From: Odoribacter sp.
Lineage (GTDB): Bacteria; Bacteroidota; Bacteroidia; Bacteroidales; Marinifilaceae
Direction: 5' to 3'
NCBI GenBank assembly: GCA_020024465.1
Contig: JAHHTT010000027.1
Span: 1-30,053, forward strand
DNA: 30,053 bases
Made by a program: the position numbers and the translations under genes. Below the pieces are notes generated by a model, which searched no databases, was not told the DNA's origin, and saw nothing but the letters and a program-made list of their open reading frames with translations. Within the stretch, counting starts at the first letter, position 1; each line of letters starts with the position of its first letter. This document shows positions 1-7,513 of this stretch, in pieces.

Positions 1-58
1 AATAATTACAGAGAATTTTTTACTCGGATTTTTGAGAGGATGAGTATTCTTATAAAAC

Positions 59-93
59 CATTAGCAATGTTATACTATATAATATTGCTAATG
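59..93. repeat. AT-rich 16-bp hairpin upstream of the BACON gene
   Basis: A perfect 10-base inverted repeat (59-68 with 84-93) encloses a second 5-base inverted repeat (70-74 with 78-82) and one G-T pair, leaving a 3-base loop. It has no clear U-tract on the plus strand. It could be the terminator of a gene to the left of the window, or a leader or operator structure for the BACON gene that starts 33 bases further on. The symmetry is seen directly; the role is not known. Confidence 0.5.
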
Positions 94-125
94 TGTAATC
101 TTTTAACCTTTTATATTTTAGTATT

Positions 126-1304
126 ATGAAAAAAAAATCATTGTTGACGTTTTTATTTTTATTAGGAATGCTAATAAGTTTTTGTCTATGCTGTACAGAT
201 GATGATGGAGGTGGTAGAGATGATTTAAAAGCTGAATTAACATCGAGTCCTACAAATTTAGAATTTACAGCCTTAGGAGGAGAGAAAAAAGTTGTGGTAT
301 CAACAAAATTAGATTCTTGGAATATTATTCCTGATGATGCTGCAAGTTGGTGTATTGTTACGAAGGGGGATGGTGAATTTATTGTAAATGTAGAAGAGTT
401 TGCAGAGCGTAGAGATCGTAAAGCAACACTTAAAATTACTTCAGGTTGTGAAAGTTTAGATTTTATTGTAATACAAAAAGCTGTTTCTGCAGATTTAAAC
501 TTAGAAAAGACTGAAGTTTCAATAAATGGATTTGGGACTGCAGTAAAGATAAAGATAACCGGTAGTTCTGATGAATGGATTGCAACTAGCGAGGAATCCT
601 GGATTCATCCAGAAAAAGATGGAGAAGATTTAGTAATTCGGGCTGCTTTATCTTCTTCAGATAGGACAGGTAAAGTACAGGTATTATTAAATGATGCTAA
701 ATCTGAAATCACTGTAAATCAGATCGGAACAGAAACAACTATTGGGAGTGTTGTTTTTGGAGAAGATAATGCAACTGCAATTGGAGTTATTGTTAATAAG
801 GTTGATAGTACTAATTGTATCTATGTTGTTTCCTTAGAAGAAGAAGCATTGGAATTTACGCCAGAAGATAAGTTTTATATTTATACAGATTCTTTGAAAG
901 TTAATGGACAAAAAGCAACAGCATGTTTTAAAGAGGATAAGGGCTATAAAGAAAAATTCCCTGTAATTGCCTATTGCGATCGAATTGAGGAACAAACAGG
1001 AATGAGAGGATGGTATATTCCAGCATATAAAGAACAAGAAATATGGCAAGCATTAAGCGATAATAAAAAAACGATTAATACAACTCTGAAGGCTTTAAAT
1101 GCCGATATTCTGTTGCAAAGCGTTGAAAATATGGACCCTCAATATCAAAATTGCTGGACATCAACAACTAGATCTTATAAAGAGGATGGTTATGCAATGA
1201 GTGTGAGAACTAAAATAATGGGATTTTCTGAAGATAATATTCAATATGCATATTACAAACATGCAGCTCGTTGTTTTTTAAAAATTGAATATTTAACAGA
1301 ATAA
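126..1304 (+). CDS. BACON-domain exported protein with DUF1566-like C-terminal region
   Basis: The 392-residue product starts with a lysine-rich, hydrophobic signal sequence ending in a run of cysteines (Cys20, Cys22, Cys23) followed by acidic and glycine residues. This is the usual look of a Bacteroidetes surface lipoprotein, although the lipobox is not canonical. Two BACON-type beta domains follow at about residues 38-118 and 123-203; each has the SWI/SW..P and late VxQ strand pattern (for example IQKA and VNQIG). The last 180 residues contain WYIPAYKE and CWTSTTRSY-like segments that resemble the DUF1566/Fibrobacter paralogous domain. BACON domains are linked to carbohydrate or mucin binding, but the ligand here is unknown. 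The gene is very AT-rich compared with most neighbours and stands alone, closed by the hairpin at 1352-1376. No promoter was recognised. Confidence 0.8.
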   Translation: MKKKSLLTFLFLLGMLISFCLCCTDDDGGGRDDLKAELTSSPTNLEFTALGGEKKVVVSTKLDSWNIIPDDAASWCIVTKGDGEFIVNVEEFAERRDRKATLKITSGCESLDFIVIQKAVSADLNLEKTEVSINGFGTAVKIKITGSSDEWIATSEESWIHPEKDGEDLVIRAALSSSDRTGKVQVLLNDAKSEITVNQIGTETTIGSVVFGEDNATAIGVIVNKVDSTNCIYVVSLEEEALEFTPEDKFYIYTDSLKVNGQKATACFKEDKGYKEKFPVIAYCDRIEEQTGMRGWYIPAYKEQEIWQALSDNKKTINTTLKALNADILLQSVENMDPQYQNCWTSTTRSYKEDGYAMSVRTKIMGFSEDNIQYAYYKHAARCFLKIEYLTE

Positions 1305-1351
1305 ACAAATATTACAATTTTAAAAAGCGGTAATGATGTTATTTTAATAAA

Positions 1352-1376
1352 AAACCACCTACAATGTAGGTGGTTT
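1352..1376. terminator. Bidirectional terminator between BACON gene and tRNA-Lys
   Basis: A 12-base perfect inverted repeat (1352-1363 with 1365-1376) has A-rich and T-rich flanks. It can end the BACON transcript on the plus strand and the tRNA-Lys transcript on the minus strand. Confidence 0.8.
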
Positions 1377-1381
1377 TGTTG

Positions 1382-1454
1382 TGACCTCGGAGGGGCTCGA
1401 ACCCTCGGCCCATTGATTAAGAGTCAATTGCTCTACCAGCTGAGCTACGAAGTC
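1382..1454 (-). tRNA. tRNA-Lys (anticodon CTT)
   Basis: The minus strand folds as a 73-base tRNA. The 7-bp acceptor stem pairs GACTTCG with CGAGGTC (one T-G pair), the anticodon loop is CTCTTAA with anticodon CTT, and the T arm is GAGGG/CCCTC around TTCGAGC. The discriminator base is A, and the CCA end is not encoded. It decodes AAG lysine codons. A possible promoter lies at 1489-1520. Confidence 0.95.
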
Positions 1455-1455
1455 A

Positions 1456-1503
1456 AATGTTGCATATGGCCATTGCTGTTTGCGGGTGCAAATATGCAAC
1501 ATT
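1456..1503. repeat. 12-bp perfect inverted repeat between tRNA-Lys and yebC
   Basis: Bases 1456-1467 are the exact reverse complement of 1492-1503, with 24 bases between them. The repeat begins two bases from the tRNA 5' end and overlaps the probable -7 element of the tRNA promoter. It may be a protein-binding dyad, the terminator of yebC, or a scar of integration next to a tRNA. Only the symmetry is certain. Confidence 0.6.
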
Positions 1504-1520
1504 ATTTCTTATCTTGCAAA
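1489..1520 (-). promoter_or_regulatory. Probable promoter of tRNA-Lys
   Basis: On the minus strand a TTTG (plus 1517-1520) is followed after 20 bases by CATATTTG (plus 1489-1496), one mismatch from the Bacteroidetes -7 consensus TAnnTTTG. Transcription would begin about 30 bases before the tRNA. Confidence 0.5.
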
Positions 1521-1531
1521 CAATTTTACTA

Positions 1532-2251
1532 TTATTCTTCCTTGATATTATGATAAACATTAGTGACATCTTCGTCTTCATCCAATTTATCAAGTATTTT
1601 ATCAACTTCAGCGCGTTGTTCTGAGGTTAATTCTTTTGTGTCAGTCGGAATACGGGTAAATTCACCGCTGACGATGTCATATTGTTTTTCTTCCAAATAT
1701 TTCTGTACGTTTCCATAGGCATCAAAAGCACCATAAAGGTTGATTACGCCATCTTCATCCTCAAAGATCTCATCAATGCCATAGTCAATCATTTCCAATT
1801 CGAATTCTTCAATATCGAAATTTTCCGGTTTGTTGATTTTGAAAACGCATTTTCGGTCGAACATGAAATCCAAAGAACCGGTTGTACCTAAAGAACCGCC
1901 AAATTTAGTGAAAGCGTGGCGTACATTGGCAACGGTACGAGTGTTGTTGTCTGTTGCCGCTTCTACAACAATTGCAATACCATAAGGAGCATATCCTTCG
2001 TATACAACTTCCTTGTAATCGGAGGTATCTTTGGAAACGGCACGTTTAATGGCACGTTCTACATTCTCTTTTGGCATGTTTTCTGCTTTTGCATTTTGAA
2101 TCAAAATACGCAGGCGTGTATTGTTGGCAGGATCCGGGCCGCCGGCTTTTACGGCAATATCGATTTCCTTTCCGATTCTAGTAAATGTACGGGCCATATT
2201 TCCCCATCTTTTCAATTTACGTGCTTTGCGATATTCAAATGCTCTTCCCAT
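1532..2251 (-). CDS. yebC: YebC/PmpR (TACO1) family protein
   Basis: The 239-residue product matches the YebC family over its full usual length of about 240 residues. The start MGRAFEYRKARKLKRW and the FTRIGKEI segment are the Bacteroidetes form of the N-terminal domain. KAENMPKENVERAIKRA and YEGYAPYGIAIVVEA are highly conserved family segments, followed by an acidic C-terminal domain. YebC proteins act in the cytoplasm. They were first described as DNA-binding regulators and more recently as factors that help ribosomes stalled on proline-rich stretches, like mitochondrial TACO1. A -7 element TAACTTTG lies 44-51 bases upstream on the coding strand (plus 2295-2302). The gene sits alone between a tRNA and ahpC. 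Confidence 0.95.
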   Translation of the reverse strand: MGRAFEYRKARKLKRWGNMARTFTRIGKEIDIAVKAGGPDPANNTRLRILIQNAKAENMPKENVERAIKRAVSKDTSDYKEVVYEGYAPYGIAIVVEAATDNNTRTVANVRHAFTKFGGSLGTTGSLDFMFDRKCVFKINKPENFDIEEFELEMIDYGIDEIFEDEDGVINLYGAFDAYGNVQKYLEEKQYDIVSGEFTRIPTDTKELTSEQRAEVDKILDKLDEDEDVTNVYHNIKEE

Positions 2252-2294
2252 AGTATTTTTATTTATAAGATATATTGGTATCAGTTTGAAGTTG

Positions 2295-2302
2295 CAAAGT
2301 TA
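2295..2302 (-). promoter_or_regulatory. -7 element of yebC promoter
   Basis: The minus strand reads TAACTTTG, an exact TAnnTTTG, 43 bases before the yebC start. No good TTTG lies 19-20 bases upstream of it, so the promoter call rests on the -7 box alone. Confidence 0.45.
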
Positions 2303-2383
2303 TATTTTTTCTAACAACTAACCTTCTGATATTTAAAAAAAATAAATGAGATTGGCCTTTGTAAAAAGGTTTTCCGGCATATA

Positions 2384-2416
2384 AAAATCCTGACTTCCAA
2401 TTGGAGTCAGGATTTT
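2384..2416 (-). terminator. Terminator of ahpC
   Basis: An 11-base inverted repeat (2384-2394 with 2406-2416) encloses a short TCCAATTGGA palindrome. On the minus strand it is followed by a T-rich tail. It lies about 50 bases after the ahpC stop codon. Confidence 0.8.
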
Positions 2417-2467
2417 GTATCAGAGATATCTTTAAAAGTTTTATATCCTTGAGACAGTAGTGATTTG

Positions 2468-3034
2468 TTATATTTTTCCTACTAATTCGATGCTGGGTTT
2501 TAATGTTGCTTCTCCTTTTTTCCATCTGGCAGGACAGACTTCACCGGAATGAGTTGCGACAAATTGTGCAGCCTCTACTTTTCTAAGTAGTTCATCGGCA
2601 TTTCGTCCAATATTGTTGTCGTGAATTTCTGCCACTTTTATCAATCCTTCGGGATTTACGAGGAATGTGCCACGGTAAGCCATGCCTGCTTCTTCTATCA
2701 TAACGCCGAAAGCACGGCTTAAAGATCCCGTAGGGTCTGCAAGCATGGGGTATTTAATGGTACGAATGGTTGCAGATGCATCGTGCCATGCTTTGTGCAC
2801 AAAGTGTGAATCGGTACTTACAGAATATATCTCAACGCCTAATTTTTGGAATTTTTCATAGTTGTCTGCCATATCAACCAGTTCGGTAGGACAAACAAAG
2901 GTGAAATCTGCCGGATAAAAGAAAAAAACTGCCCATTTCCCTTTTACATCCTGATCAGTTATGGTGATAAATTGACCGTCTTTGTAGGCTTCAACTTTAA
3001 ACTCTGGAATTGATGAATTGATAATCGGTTGCAT
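2468..3034 (-). CDS. ahpC: Typical 2-Cys peroxiredoxin, alkyl hydroperoxide reductase subunit C
   Basis: The 188-residue product has the length and order of bacterial AhpC (187 in E. coli). The peroxidatic cysteine is Cys48 in FTFVCPTEL, with the PxxxTxxC pattern starting at Pro41. The resolving cysteine is Cys167 in EVCPARW near the C-terminus. AhpC reduces hydrogen peroxide, organic hydroperoxides and peroxynitrite in the cytoplasm; its usual reductase partner AhpF is not next to it here, so it must be recycled by a distant ahpF or thioredoxin system. The gene is monocistronic, with a consensus -7 element upstream and a strong hairpin downstream. In Bacteroides such genes belong to the OxyR regulon, but I saw no clear OxyR site. 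Confidence 0.95.
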   Translation of the reverse strand: MQPIINSSIPEFKVEAYKDGQFITITDQDVKGKWAVFFFYPADFTFVCPTELVDMADNYEKFQKLGVEIYSVSTDSHFVHKAWHDASATIRTIKYPMLADPTGSLSRAFGVMIEEAGMAYRGTFLVNPEGLIKVAEIHDNNIGRNADELLRKVEAAQFVATHSGEVCPARWKKGEATLKPSIELVGKI

Positions 3035-3073
3035 AATCGTTTATTTTTTTGTTGTTACTTATATTTTTCAATA

Positions 3074-3081
3074 CAAAAATA
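3074..3081 (-). promoter_or_regulatory. -7 element of ahpC promoter
   Basis: The minus strand reads TATTTTTG, an exact TAnnTTTG, 40 bases before the ahpC start. A TTG-containing segment lies about 19 bases upstream of it in a very AT-rich background. Confidence 0.45.
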
Positions 3082-3208
3082 TATTAATTGTTTTTATAAT
3101 TGCAAGTTTTTTGATTATATTATTTTATCTGGTTATAGATAAAATTGAATAAATCTTGTTCTAAGGACGTTGATTGGGAGGAATAGGTTTTGGATAATAG
3201 AAAAACTA

Positions 3209-3216
3209 TATCTTTG
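3209..3216 (+). promoter_or_regulatory. -7 element of thioesterase promoter
   Basis: TATCTTTG is an exact TAnnTTTG, 26 bases before the thioesterase start. A TTTG at 3189-3192 lies 16 bases upstream, shorter than the usual 19. AGAGGAGAGA just before the ATG is a purine-rich ribosome binding site. Confidence 0.45.
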
Positions 3217-3241
3217 TATCCGAATTTAAAAGAGGAGAGAA

Positions 3242-3649
3242 ATGAAAAAGTATATTTTTGAACTTGAATTAAAAGTACGGGATTATGAATGTGATTTGCA
3301 ATGTGTTGTGAATAATGCAAATTATCAGCATTATTTGGAACATGCCCGTCATGAATTTTTGGAACATGCTGGTGCAAATTTTGGAGAATTGCATAAGCAG
3401 GGAATCGATGCGATGGTGGCGCGTGTGGAAATAGATTACAAAGTGTCATTGACCAGCGGGGATCGTTTTGTCGTGCGTTTGAATATTGTACGTGAAGGGG
3501 CAAAATTAATTTTTCTGGAAGATATCTACCGATTGTCAGACAATAAACTTTGTGTAAAAGGTCGTGTGGAATCTATTTGTGTGCAGAATGGGAAACTAAC
3601 TCGTGGAGAGCTGTTTGATGAGATATTTGCGGCTTATTTGTCGAAGTAG
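3242..3649 (+). CDS. Hotdog-fold acyl-CoA thioesterase (4HBT/YbgC-like)
   Basis: The 135-residue product is a single hotdog domain. The segment VRDYECDLQCVVNNANYQHY near the N-terminus matches the 4-hydroxybenzoyl-CoA thioesterase motif (R..D.D..G.V.n..Y). Asp18 is the likely catalytic aspartate, Tyr28 is the conserved tyrosine, and the usual glycine before the VV pair is Cys21. It probably hydrolyses acyl-CoA or acyl-ACP thioesters in the cytoplasm; the natural acyl group cannot be read from sequence. The C-terminal strand RGRVESICVQ-like segment (residues 107-120) is also typical. It has its own -7 box and ribosome binding site and is not in an operon; tRNA-Val follows about 100 bases later. 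Confidence 0.85.
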   Translation: MKKYIFELELKVRDYECDLQCVVNNANYQHYLEHARHEFLEHAGANFGELHKQGIDAMVARVEIDYKVSLTSGDRFVVRLNIVREGAKLIFLEDIYRLSDNKLCVKGRVESICVQNGKLTRGELFDEIFAAYLSK

Positions 3650-3692
3650 GCAGAGGTATTGAATATTTTTTTTGAAAAAAAACAGAGAATTG

Positions 3693-3723
3693 TTTGGAGG
3701 GAAATAAAAAAGCGCTACCTTTG
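3693..3723 (+). promoter_or_regulatory. Consensus promoter of tRNA-Val
   Basis: TTTG (3693-3696), exactly 19 bases, then TACCTTTG (3716-3723): a full match to the Bacteroidetes housekeeping promoter. The tRNA starts 25 bases after the -7 element. Confidence 0.85.
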
Positions 3724-3747
3724 CATCCGCAATCGACAAGATAGCAA

Positions 3748-3822
3748 GGGTTCTTAGCTCAGTTGGTTCAGAGCATCTGGTTTACACCCAGAGGGTCGGG
3801 GGTTCGAATCCCTCAGGACCCA
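3748..3822 (+). tRNA. tRNA-Val (anticodon TAC)
   Basis: The sequence folds as a 75-base tRNA. Acceptor stem GGGTTCT pairs with AGGACCC, the anticodon stem TCTGG/CCAGA holds the loop TTTACAC with anticodon TAC, and the T loop is TTCGAAT. The discriminator is A and the CCA end is not encoded. It reads GUA/GUG valine codons. A perfect promoter lies upstream and a terminator directly follows. Confidence 0.95.
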
Positions 3823-3823
3823 C

Positions 3824-3855
3824 AAAAAGGAAGTCATAAAACGGCTTCCTTTTTT
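3824..3855. terminator. Bidirectional terminator between tRNA-Val and xth
   Basis: AAAAAGGAAG at 3824-3833 pairs with CTTCCTTTTT at 3845-3854, with two further pairs inside and a T run on both strands. It ends tRNA-Val on the plus strand and the exonuclease gene on the minus strand. Confidence 0.85.
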
Positions 3856-3857
3856 CA

Positions 3858-4622
3858 TTATCTGATGATGATACCTGTAGGACAATGGTCGGAGTGTTTG
3901 ATTTTCGGAAGAATGAACGCTTCTTGAAGTAGGGGGACTACGTCCGGGGTGATCATGCAGTAGTCTATGCGCCAACCCTTGTTGTTGGTCCGAGCGTTGG
4001 CTCGGAAACTCCACCAGGTGTATTGATTTCGTTCTTCTGGATGAAGATACCTGAAACTGTCAGTAAAGCCGGAACGTAGGAATAGAGTCATCCATTCGCG
4101 TTCTTCCGGAAGAAATCCGCTGCTGTCGGCATTCCGTATGGGGTCGTGAATGTCAATGGGAGTGTGACATATATTATAATCTCCACACAAAATCAATTTT
4201 TTATGTTTTTTGGCTAATTTTACGGCATAGTGTCTGAAGTCTTCCAGCCATGTCATTTTAAATGCTTGTCTCTCATCTCCTGACGTACCGGAAGGATGGT
4301 ATATGCTGGCAATCGATAGGTCTCCATAATCGGCCCGTATGAAACGGCCTTCGCGGTCGTAAACAGGCATATCCATGCCATATTCAACATGGTCGGGAGT
4401 GATACGTGTTAAGATGCCTACTCCGCTGTATCCTTTTTTTTCTGCTGAGAAAAAATAGGATTTATAGCCTAATGCCTCTAATTCAAGAGTCGGTATCTGG
4501 TCCGGTTGAGCTTTCGTTTCCTGAATACATATCACATCCGGCTGTTCTGCTTCTAGCCATTCTGTAAAGCCTTTGGATAGAGCACTCCGTAGTCCATTGA
4601 CATTGTAGGTAATGATTTTCAT
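3858..4622 (-). CDS. xth: Exodeoxyribonuclease III / AP endonuclease
   Basis: The 254-residue product has the full length of the Xth family. The conserved sites of the endonuclease/exonuclease/phosphatase fold are all visible: Asn7 in YNVNGLRSA, Glu35 in IQETKAQ, Asp148 and Asn150 in CGDYNICH, the GWRIDY segment, and Asp245-His246 in HSDHCPTGI. The enzyme cuts DNA at abasic sites and trims 3' blocks during base excision repair in the cytoplasm. The M18 peptidase gene upstream is separated from it by a strong terminator, so xth most likely has its own promoter in the short gap after 4622. The stop codon lies just before the bidirectional hairpin it shares with tRNA-Val. Confidence 0.97.
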   Translation of the reverse strand: MKIITYNVNGLRSALSKGFTEWLEAEQPDVICIQETKAQPDQIPTLELEALGYKSYFFSAEKKGYSGVGILTRITPDHVEYGMDMPVYDREGRFIRADYGDLSIASIYHPSGTSGDERQAFKMTWLEDFRHYAVKLAKKHKKLILCGDYNICHTPIDIHDPIRNADSSGFLPEEREWMTLFLRSGFTDSFRYLHPEERNQYTWWSFRANARTNNKGWRIDYCMITPDVVPLLQEAFILPKIKHSDHCPTGIIIR

Positions 4623-4648
4623 ATTTGTCTGTATTTGGAATGTGGCGG

Positions 4649-4686
4649 AAAAACAGGAGCTGACGGAAATGCCAGCTCCTGTTTTT
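4649..4686 (-). terminator. Terminator of the M18 aminopeptidase gene
   Basis: A 14-base perfect inverted repeat (4649-4662 with 4673-4686) with a 10-base loop and T/A-rich outer arms starts right after the stop codon of the minus-strand peptidase gene. Confidence 0.9.
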
Positions 4687-4687
4687 A

Positions 4688-5986
4688 TCAGATGTTGTAG
4701 AATGTCGTGAATGCTTTGATAACGTATTCCTGGTCTTTTACTCCAGCTGTCTCACGTACAGAGTGCATGGCCCACATGGGATTGCCTATGTCCACTCCGC
4801 GTATTTCCATTTGGGTCAGCAGAATATTTCCTAGCGTAGAGCCTCCTGCCATGTCAGAATGGTTGACAAAGGTCTGATAAGGAATTCCGGCCATTTTACA
4901 GATTGTTTTGAATACGGCAGCAGAATCCCCGTCTGTCACATATTTCTGGTTAGCGTTGATTTTGATGACGGGACCTCCGTTCATGACAGGATGGTTGGTC
5001 GGGTCATGTTTCTCTGCATAGTTCGGGTGTACGGCATGCGCCATATCTGCTGAAATCATGAATGAATTGTGGATGGCTCGGTATAAATCTTCCGGTTTGC
5101 CTCCCTGACCGAATACGATACGCTCCAAGATGGTACGCAGAGTCGGTGCTGCTGCTCCTTGTTTGGTGCCGCTACCTACTTCTTCATTATCAAAGATGGC
5201 AAGAACTTTTGTTTTATTACAGGGAGTTGAATCCAACAATGCTGTCATGCCTGCATGAGCCATCGCAAGATCGTCCAAACGGCCGGATGAAATGAATTCT
5301 TCATTGGCACCCACTAGTGTACCTTTGGCATATTCGTATAGGGTGAGATCGAAGTCAAGAATTTCATCTTCTGCAACATTCATTTCTTTGGCAATCAATT
5401 TTAAAAGGAAGTTGTCCTTTTCAAGGGCATCGTTTACCATACCGATAACCGGCAGCATGTCTTTTTGTTTGCTTAACGGATTGCCCTGATCATTGACAGC
5501 GCGATTGAAATGGATGGCCAGATGGGGAATTTCCAATAATGGGCGTTTGAAATTTACAAACTGGGTGGTCGGTTTCAGTGGCCGGTCACTTTTAAGCATA
5601 ACGCGACCTGCCAACGAGAGCGGACGGTCAAACCAGGTATACATGATAGGACCTCCGTATACTTCTGTATTCAGTTTTAGATATTTTCCTTCCACCAACA
5701 TTTCCGCGTTGGGTTTGATTTTAAAAGTAGGAGAGTCGCTGTGTGCGCAAATCAATTTAAATCCTTCTTCTGCAATATTGCCGTTTCCCGGAATAAAGGC
5801 ATATAAGGATGAATGGTTTTTGGTTACAAAATATTTTCCGCCATGCTCGATATGCCATGCTTCGCCGGAAAACAGTTGTTTGAATCCGTTAGCCTGTAAG
5901 CGTTGTTTGATATTTTGTACGGCATGAAAGCTCGTCGGGCTTTCGTAGATAAAATCCAATAAATCCAATGCTGCTTGTTTTTCCAT
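4688..5986 (-). CDS. apeB: M18 family aminopeptidase (aspartyl aminopeptidase-like)
   Basis: The 432-residue product fits the M18 family length of about 430-460. Metal ligands and catalytic residues lie in the expected order: His82 and Asp84 in CAHSDSPTFKIKP, then the SGRLDDLA segment, DNEEVGSGTKQGAAAPT, and a C-terminal NHSDMAGGSTLGN with the last zinc-binding histidine. M18 enzymes are large cytoplasmic homo-oligomers that remove N-terminal residues, often acidic ones, from peptides. The gene is alone, with a -7 element TAACTTTG at plus 6017-6024 upstream and a strong terminator right after the stop codon. Its substrate preference is inferred from the family only. Confidence 0.95.
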   Translation of the reverse strand: MEKQAALDLLDFIYESPTSFHAVQNIKQRLQANGFKQLFSGEAWHIEHGGKYFVTKNHSSLYAFIPGNGNIAEEGFKLICAHSDSPTFKIKPNAEMLVEGKYLKLNTEVYGGPIMYTWFDRPLSLAGRVMLKSDRPLKPTTQFVNFKRPLLEIPHLAIHFNRAVNDQGNPLSKQKDMLPVIGMVNDALEKDNFLLKLIAKEMNVAEDEILDFDLTLYEYAKGTLVGANEEFISSGRLDDLAMAHAGMTALLDSTPCNKTKVLAIFDNEEVGSGTKQGAAAPTLRTILERIVFGQGGKPEDLYRAIHNSFMISADMAHAVHPNYAEKHDPTNHPVMNGGPVIKINANQKYVTDGDSAAVFKTICKMAGIPYQTFVNHSDMAGGSTLGNILLTQMEIRGVDIGNPMWAMHSVRETAGVKDQEYVIKAFTTFYNI

Positions 5987-6016
5987 GTTATATTAATTTT
6001 TATATGGTTTCTATGG

Positions 6017-6024
6017 CAAAGTTA
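6017..6024 (-). promoter_or_regulatory. -7 element of the M18 aminopeptidase promoter
   Basis: The minus strand reads TAACTTTGCC, with an exact TAnnTTTG 30 bases before the start codon. No clear TTTG lies 19 bases upstream. Confidence 0.45.
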
Positions 6025-6043
6025 AGAAAATACTCGTTAAACT

Positions 6044-6964
6044 TTATGGTTTGTCCGTTAATCTTTCATCGTCCTTTGCCTTACTTTGTGTTACCAGGTA
6101 AACACCGCTGAACACCATAAGGGCTGCCAACGGTTTGTCCCAGGTGAAAATGTCCTGCCCGATAAAAATGGCAATAGCCGATGCGACAATGGGTTGGACG
6201 TTGTTATACATGCTGGCCGTGGTTGGTCGTATGCGTTTTAATGCCATGGGGACGAGGATGTAGGCAATGCCTGTGGCTATTATGACAACGTATGCCAGAC
6301 GCCACCAGATGTGCCATCCTGCCTCTGTCGAGAACATACGGGCTTCCGGCAATTCGCGGATACCGAGGGGGATTGCAATGATGGCTGCAAAAAGAAACAT
6401 CCATTTCATGAGGGTAACTGGGCTGTATCGTTGCGATATGGGGCGTGTGATGACTAAGTAAATGGCGTATGTTATGACATTTACTATGCACAGCAAGTTA
6501 CCGATGAGGCTTCCTTTTCCGGTCTGTTCATGTGAGGAGCAGAGTATAATCAATAGGGCTCCTGATGCCCCGATGGTAACGCCGATGGCTTTTTTCCAGC
6601 TGATAGGTTCCTTGAGGACAAGAGCTGCCAGCAGCATGACGGCAATAGGGGTCATGGCTGCAATGATGGAGATGTTCACGGGAGAGGTGAAACGCAGTGC
6701 ATTGGCAAAAGATAGTTGTGCCCCGATAAGTCCGAAGACTCCTCCCCAAAATAAAATGAATAAATCTTTCTTTGTCACACGTTCTTGCGCCGTGAAAAGA
6801 CTGATTCCCCAAAAAACAAGGGCTGCAAATACCATACGTATGGAGGTCAGCCCATACGGGCTTATCCATTCGGGGACGATGGTTTTTGCAATGGGGGTGT
6901 TGAATCCGAAAATAAGGTTGGTTGTTAAAATAGCGAGATGTCCGCCCCATTTCTCTTTTGTCAT
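6044..6964 (-). CDS. EamA/DMT family transporter
   Basis: The 306-residue product is made of ten hydrophobic segments in two EamA repeats. The first half shows the family pattern NLIFGFNTPIAK ... SIRMVFAALVFW ... ANALRFTSPVNISIIAAMTPIAVMLLAALVLKEP; the second half ends TASMYNNVQPIVASAIAIFIGQD and GVYLVTQSKAK. DMT transporters are inner-membrane exporters of metabolites such as amino acids or purines, but the substrate cannot be told from sequence. The gene stands alone on the minus strand with a -7 element TACTTTTG at plus 7007-7014. The ATG has no strong ribosome binding site, as is common in this phylum. Its G+C content is higher than that of its right-hand neighbours. Confidence 0.9.
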   Translation of the reverse strand: MTKEKWGGHLAILTTNLIFGFNTPIAKTIVPEWISPYGLTSIRMVFAALVFWGISLFTAQERVTKKDLFILFWGGVFGLIGAQLSFANALRFTSPVNISIIAAMTPIAVMLLAALVLKEPISWKKAIGVTIGASGALLIILCSSHEQTGKGSLIGNLLCIVNVITYAIYLVITRPISQRYSPVTLMKWMFLFAAIIAIPLGIRELPEARMFSTEAGWHIWWRLAYVVIIATGIAYILVPMALKRIRPTTASMYNNVQPIVASAIAIFIGQDIFTWDKPLAALMVFSGVYLVTQSKAKDDERLTDKP

Positions 6965-7006
6965 ATAATATAAAATATGTCTGTTTGTTTATTTCTGATT
7001 GTATGG

Positions 7007-7014
7007 CAAAAGTA
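7007..7014 (-). promoter_or_regulatory. -7 element of the EamA transporter promoter
   Basis: The minus strand reads TACTTTTGCC, containing an exact TAnnTTTG 42 bases upstream of the start codon. Confidence 0.45.
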
Positions 7015-7132
7015 CAAATAATTGTCGGTATTTGTTGTTTTCACCAAGCGATACGATGTTTTTATAATGTCTTGATTCCGTCCCGGAAAGTCGGATATTT
7101 CAAATCAGGCAACATTTTTGCAATGGGTGATT

Positions 7133-7513
7133 TTATTCTCTTTTGGGAGGAATTGCATAGCAGGTATTAATATGCCCATAGATGGACATCCCTGGAGTTA
7201 GATGTTGTATGACAATTTTTCCCTCGGATACTTCGATTAGTTTGTATCTGAATGTGTATATAACGGATGGAGTATGGCTTGTATTTAGAATCATATATTG
7301 CCCTTTTGTTGCTTTTCCAACTTTTTCAGGCTTAAATACTTCATTCAATGTATCGCTCAAATAGTATGTAGCAGTATATATCTCCAAGTTACCTTCTTCA
7401 GTTATTGTAGAGTCTATTTGTTGTGTTTTTGTAAAGGTGAAAAAAGAGGTTTCTTTATCATCTTTTTCATAAATATCAGGATACCATTTTTTGCTCATCA
7501 GAATTTCTTGCAT
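7133..7513 (-). CDS. Hypothetical protein, possibly the remnant of a secreted lipocalin-like protein
   Basis: I do not recognise this 126-residue protein. It is rich in beta-strand-like segments: a W-Y pair at the start (KKWYPDIY), then TSFFTFTKTQQIDS, NLEIYTATYYLSD, GQYMILNT and VIYTFRYKLIEVSEGKIVIQHLTPG. This strand order with a final 'kI.i..l.pG' is like the lipocalin-like proteins common in Bacteroidetes, but those carry a signal peptide and this one does not. In another frame just upstream, the minus strand (from 7640) encodes a signal-peptide-like MKLQFIIMKVLFVILSVMY that stops at 7563. This suggests that the 5' end may be damaged. Met6 (MSKKWYPD) is an alternative start. An in-frame stop lies about 30 bases before Met1. 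Confidence 0.5.
   Translation of the reverse strand: MQEILMSKKWYPDIYEKDDKETSFFTFTKTQQIDSTITEEGNLEIYTATYYLSDTLNEVFKPEKVGKATKGQYMILNTSHTPSVIYTFRYKLIEVSEGKIVIQHLTPGMSIYGHINTCYAIPPKRE

Noticed and set aside
2259..2525. 88-codon minus-strand ORF overlapping the end of ahpC
   Set aside because: It lies mainly on the ahpC terminator and the yebC leader in another frame, and its product has no protein-like pattern.
5493..5927. 144-codon ORF antisense to the M18 peptidase gene
   Set aside because: The coding strand has all family motifs in order; the antisense product has no recognisable feature.
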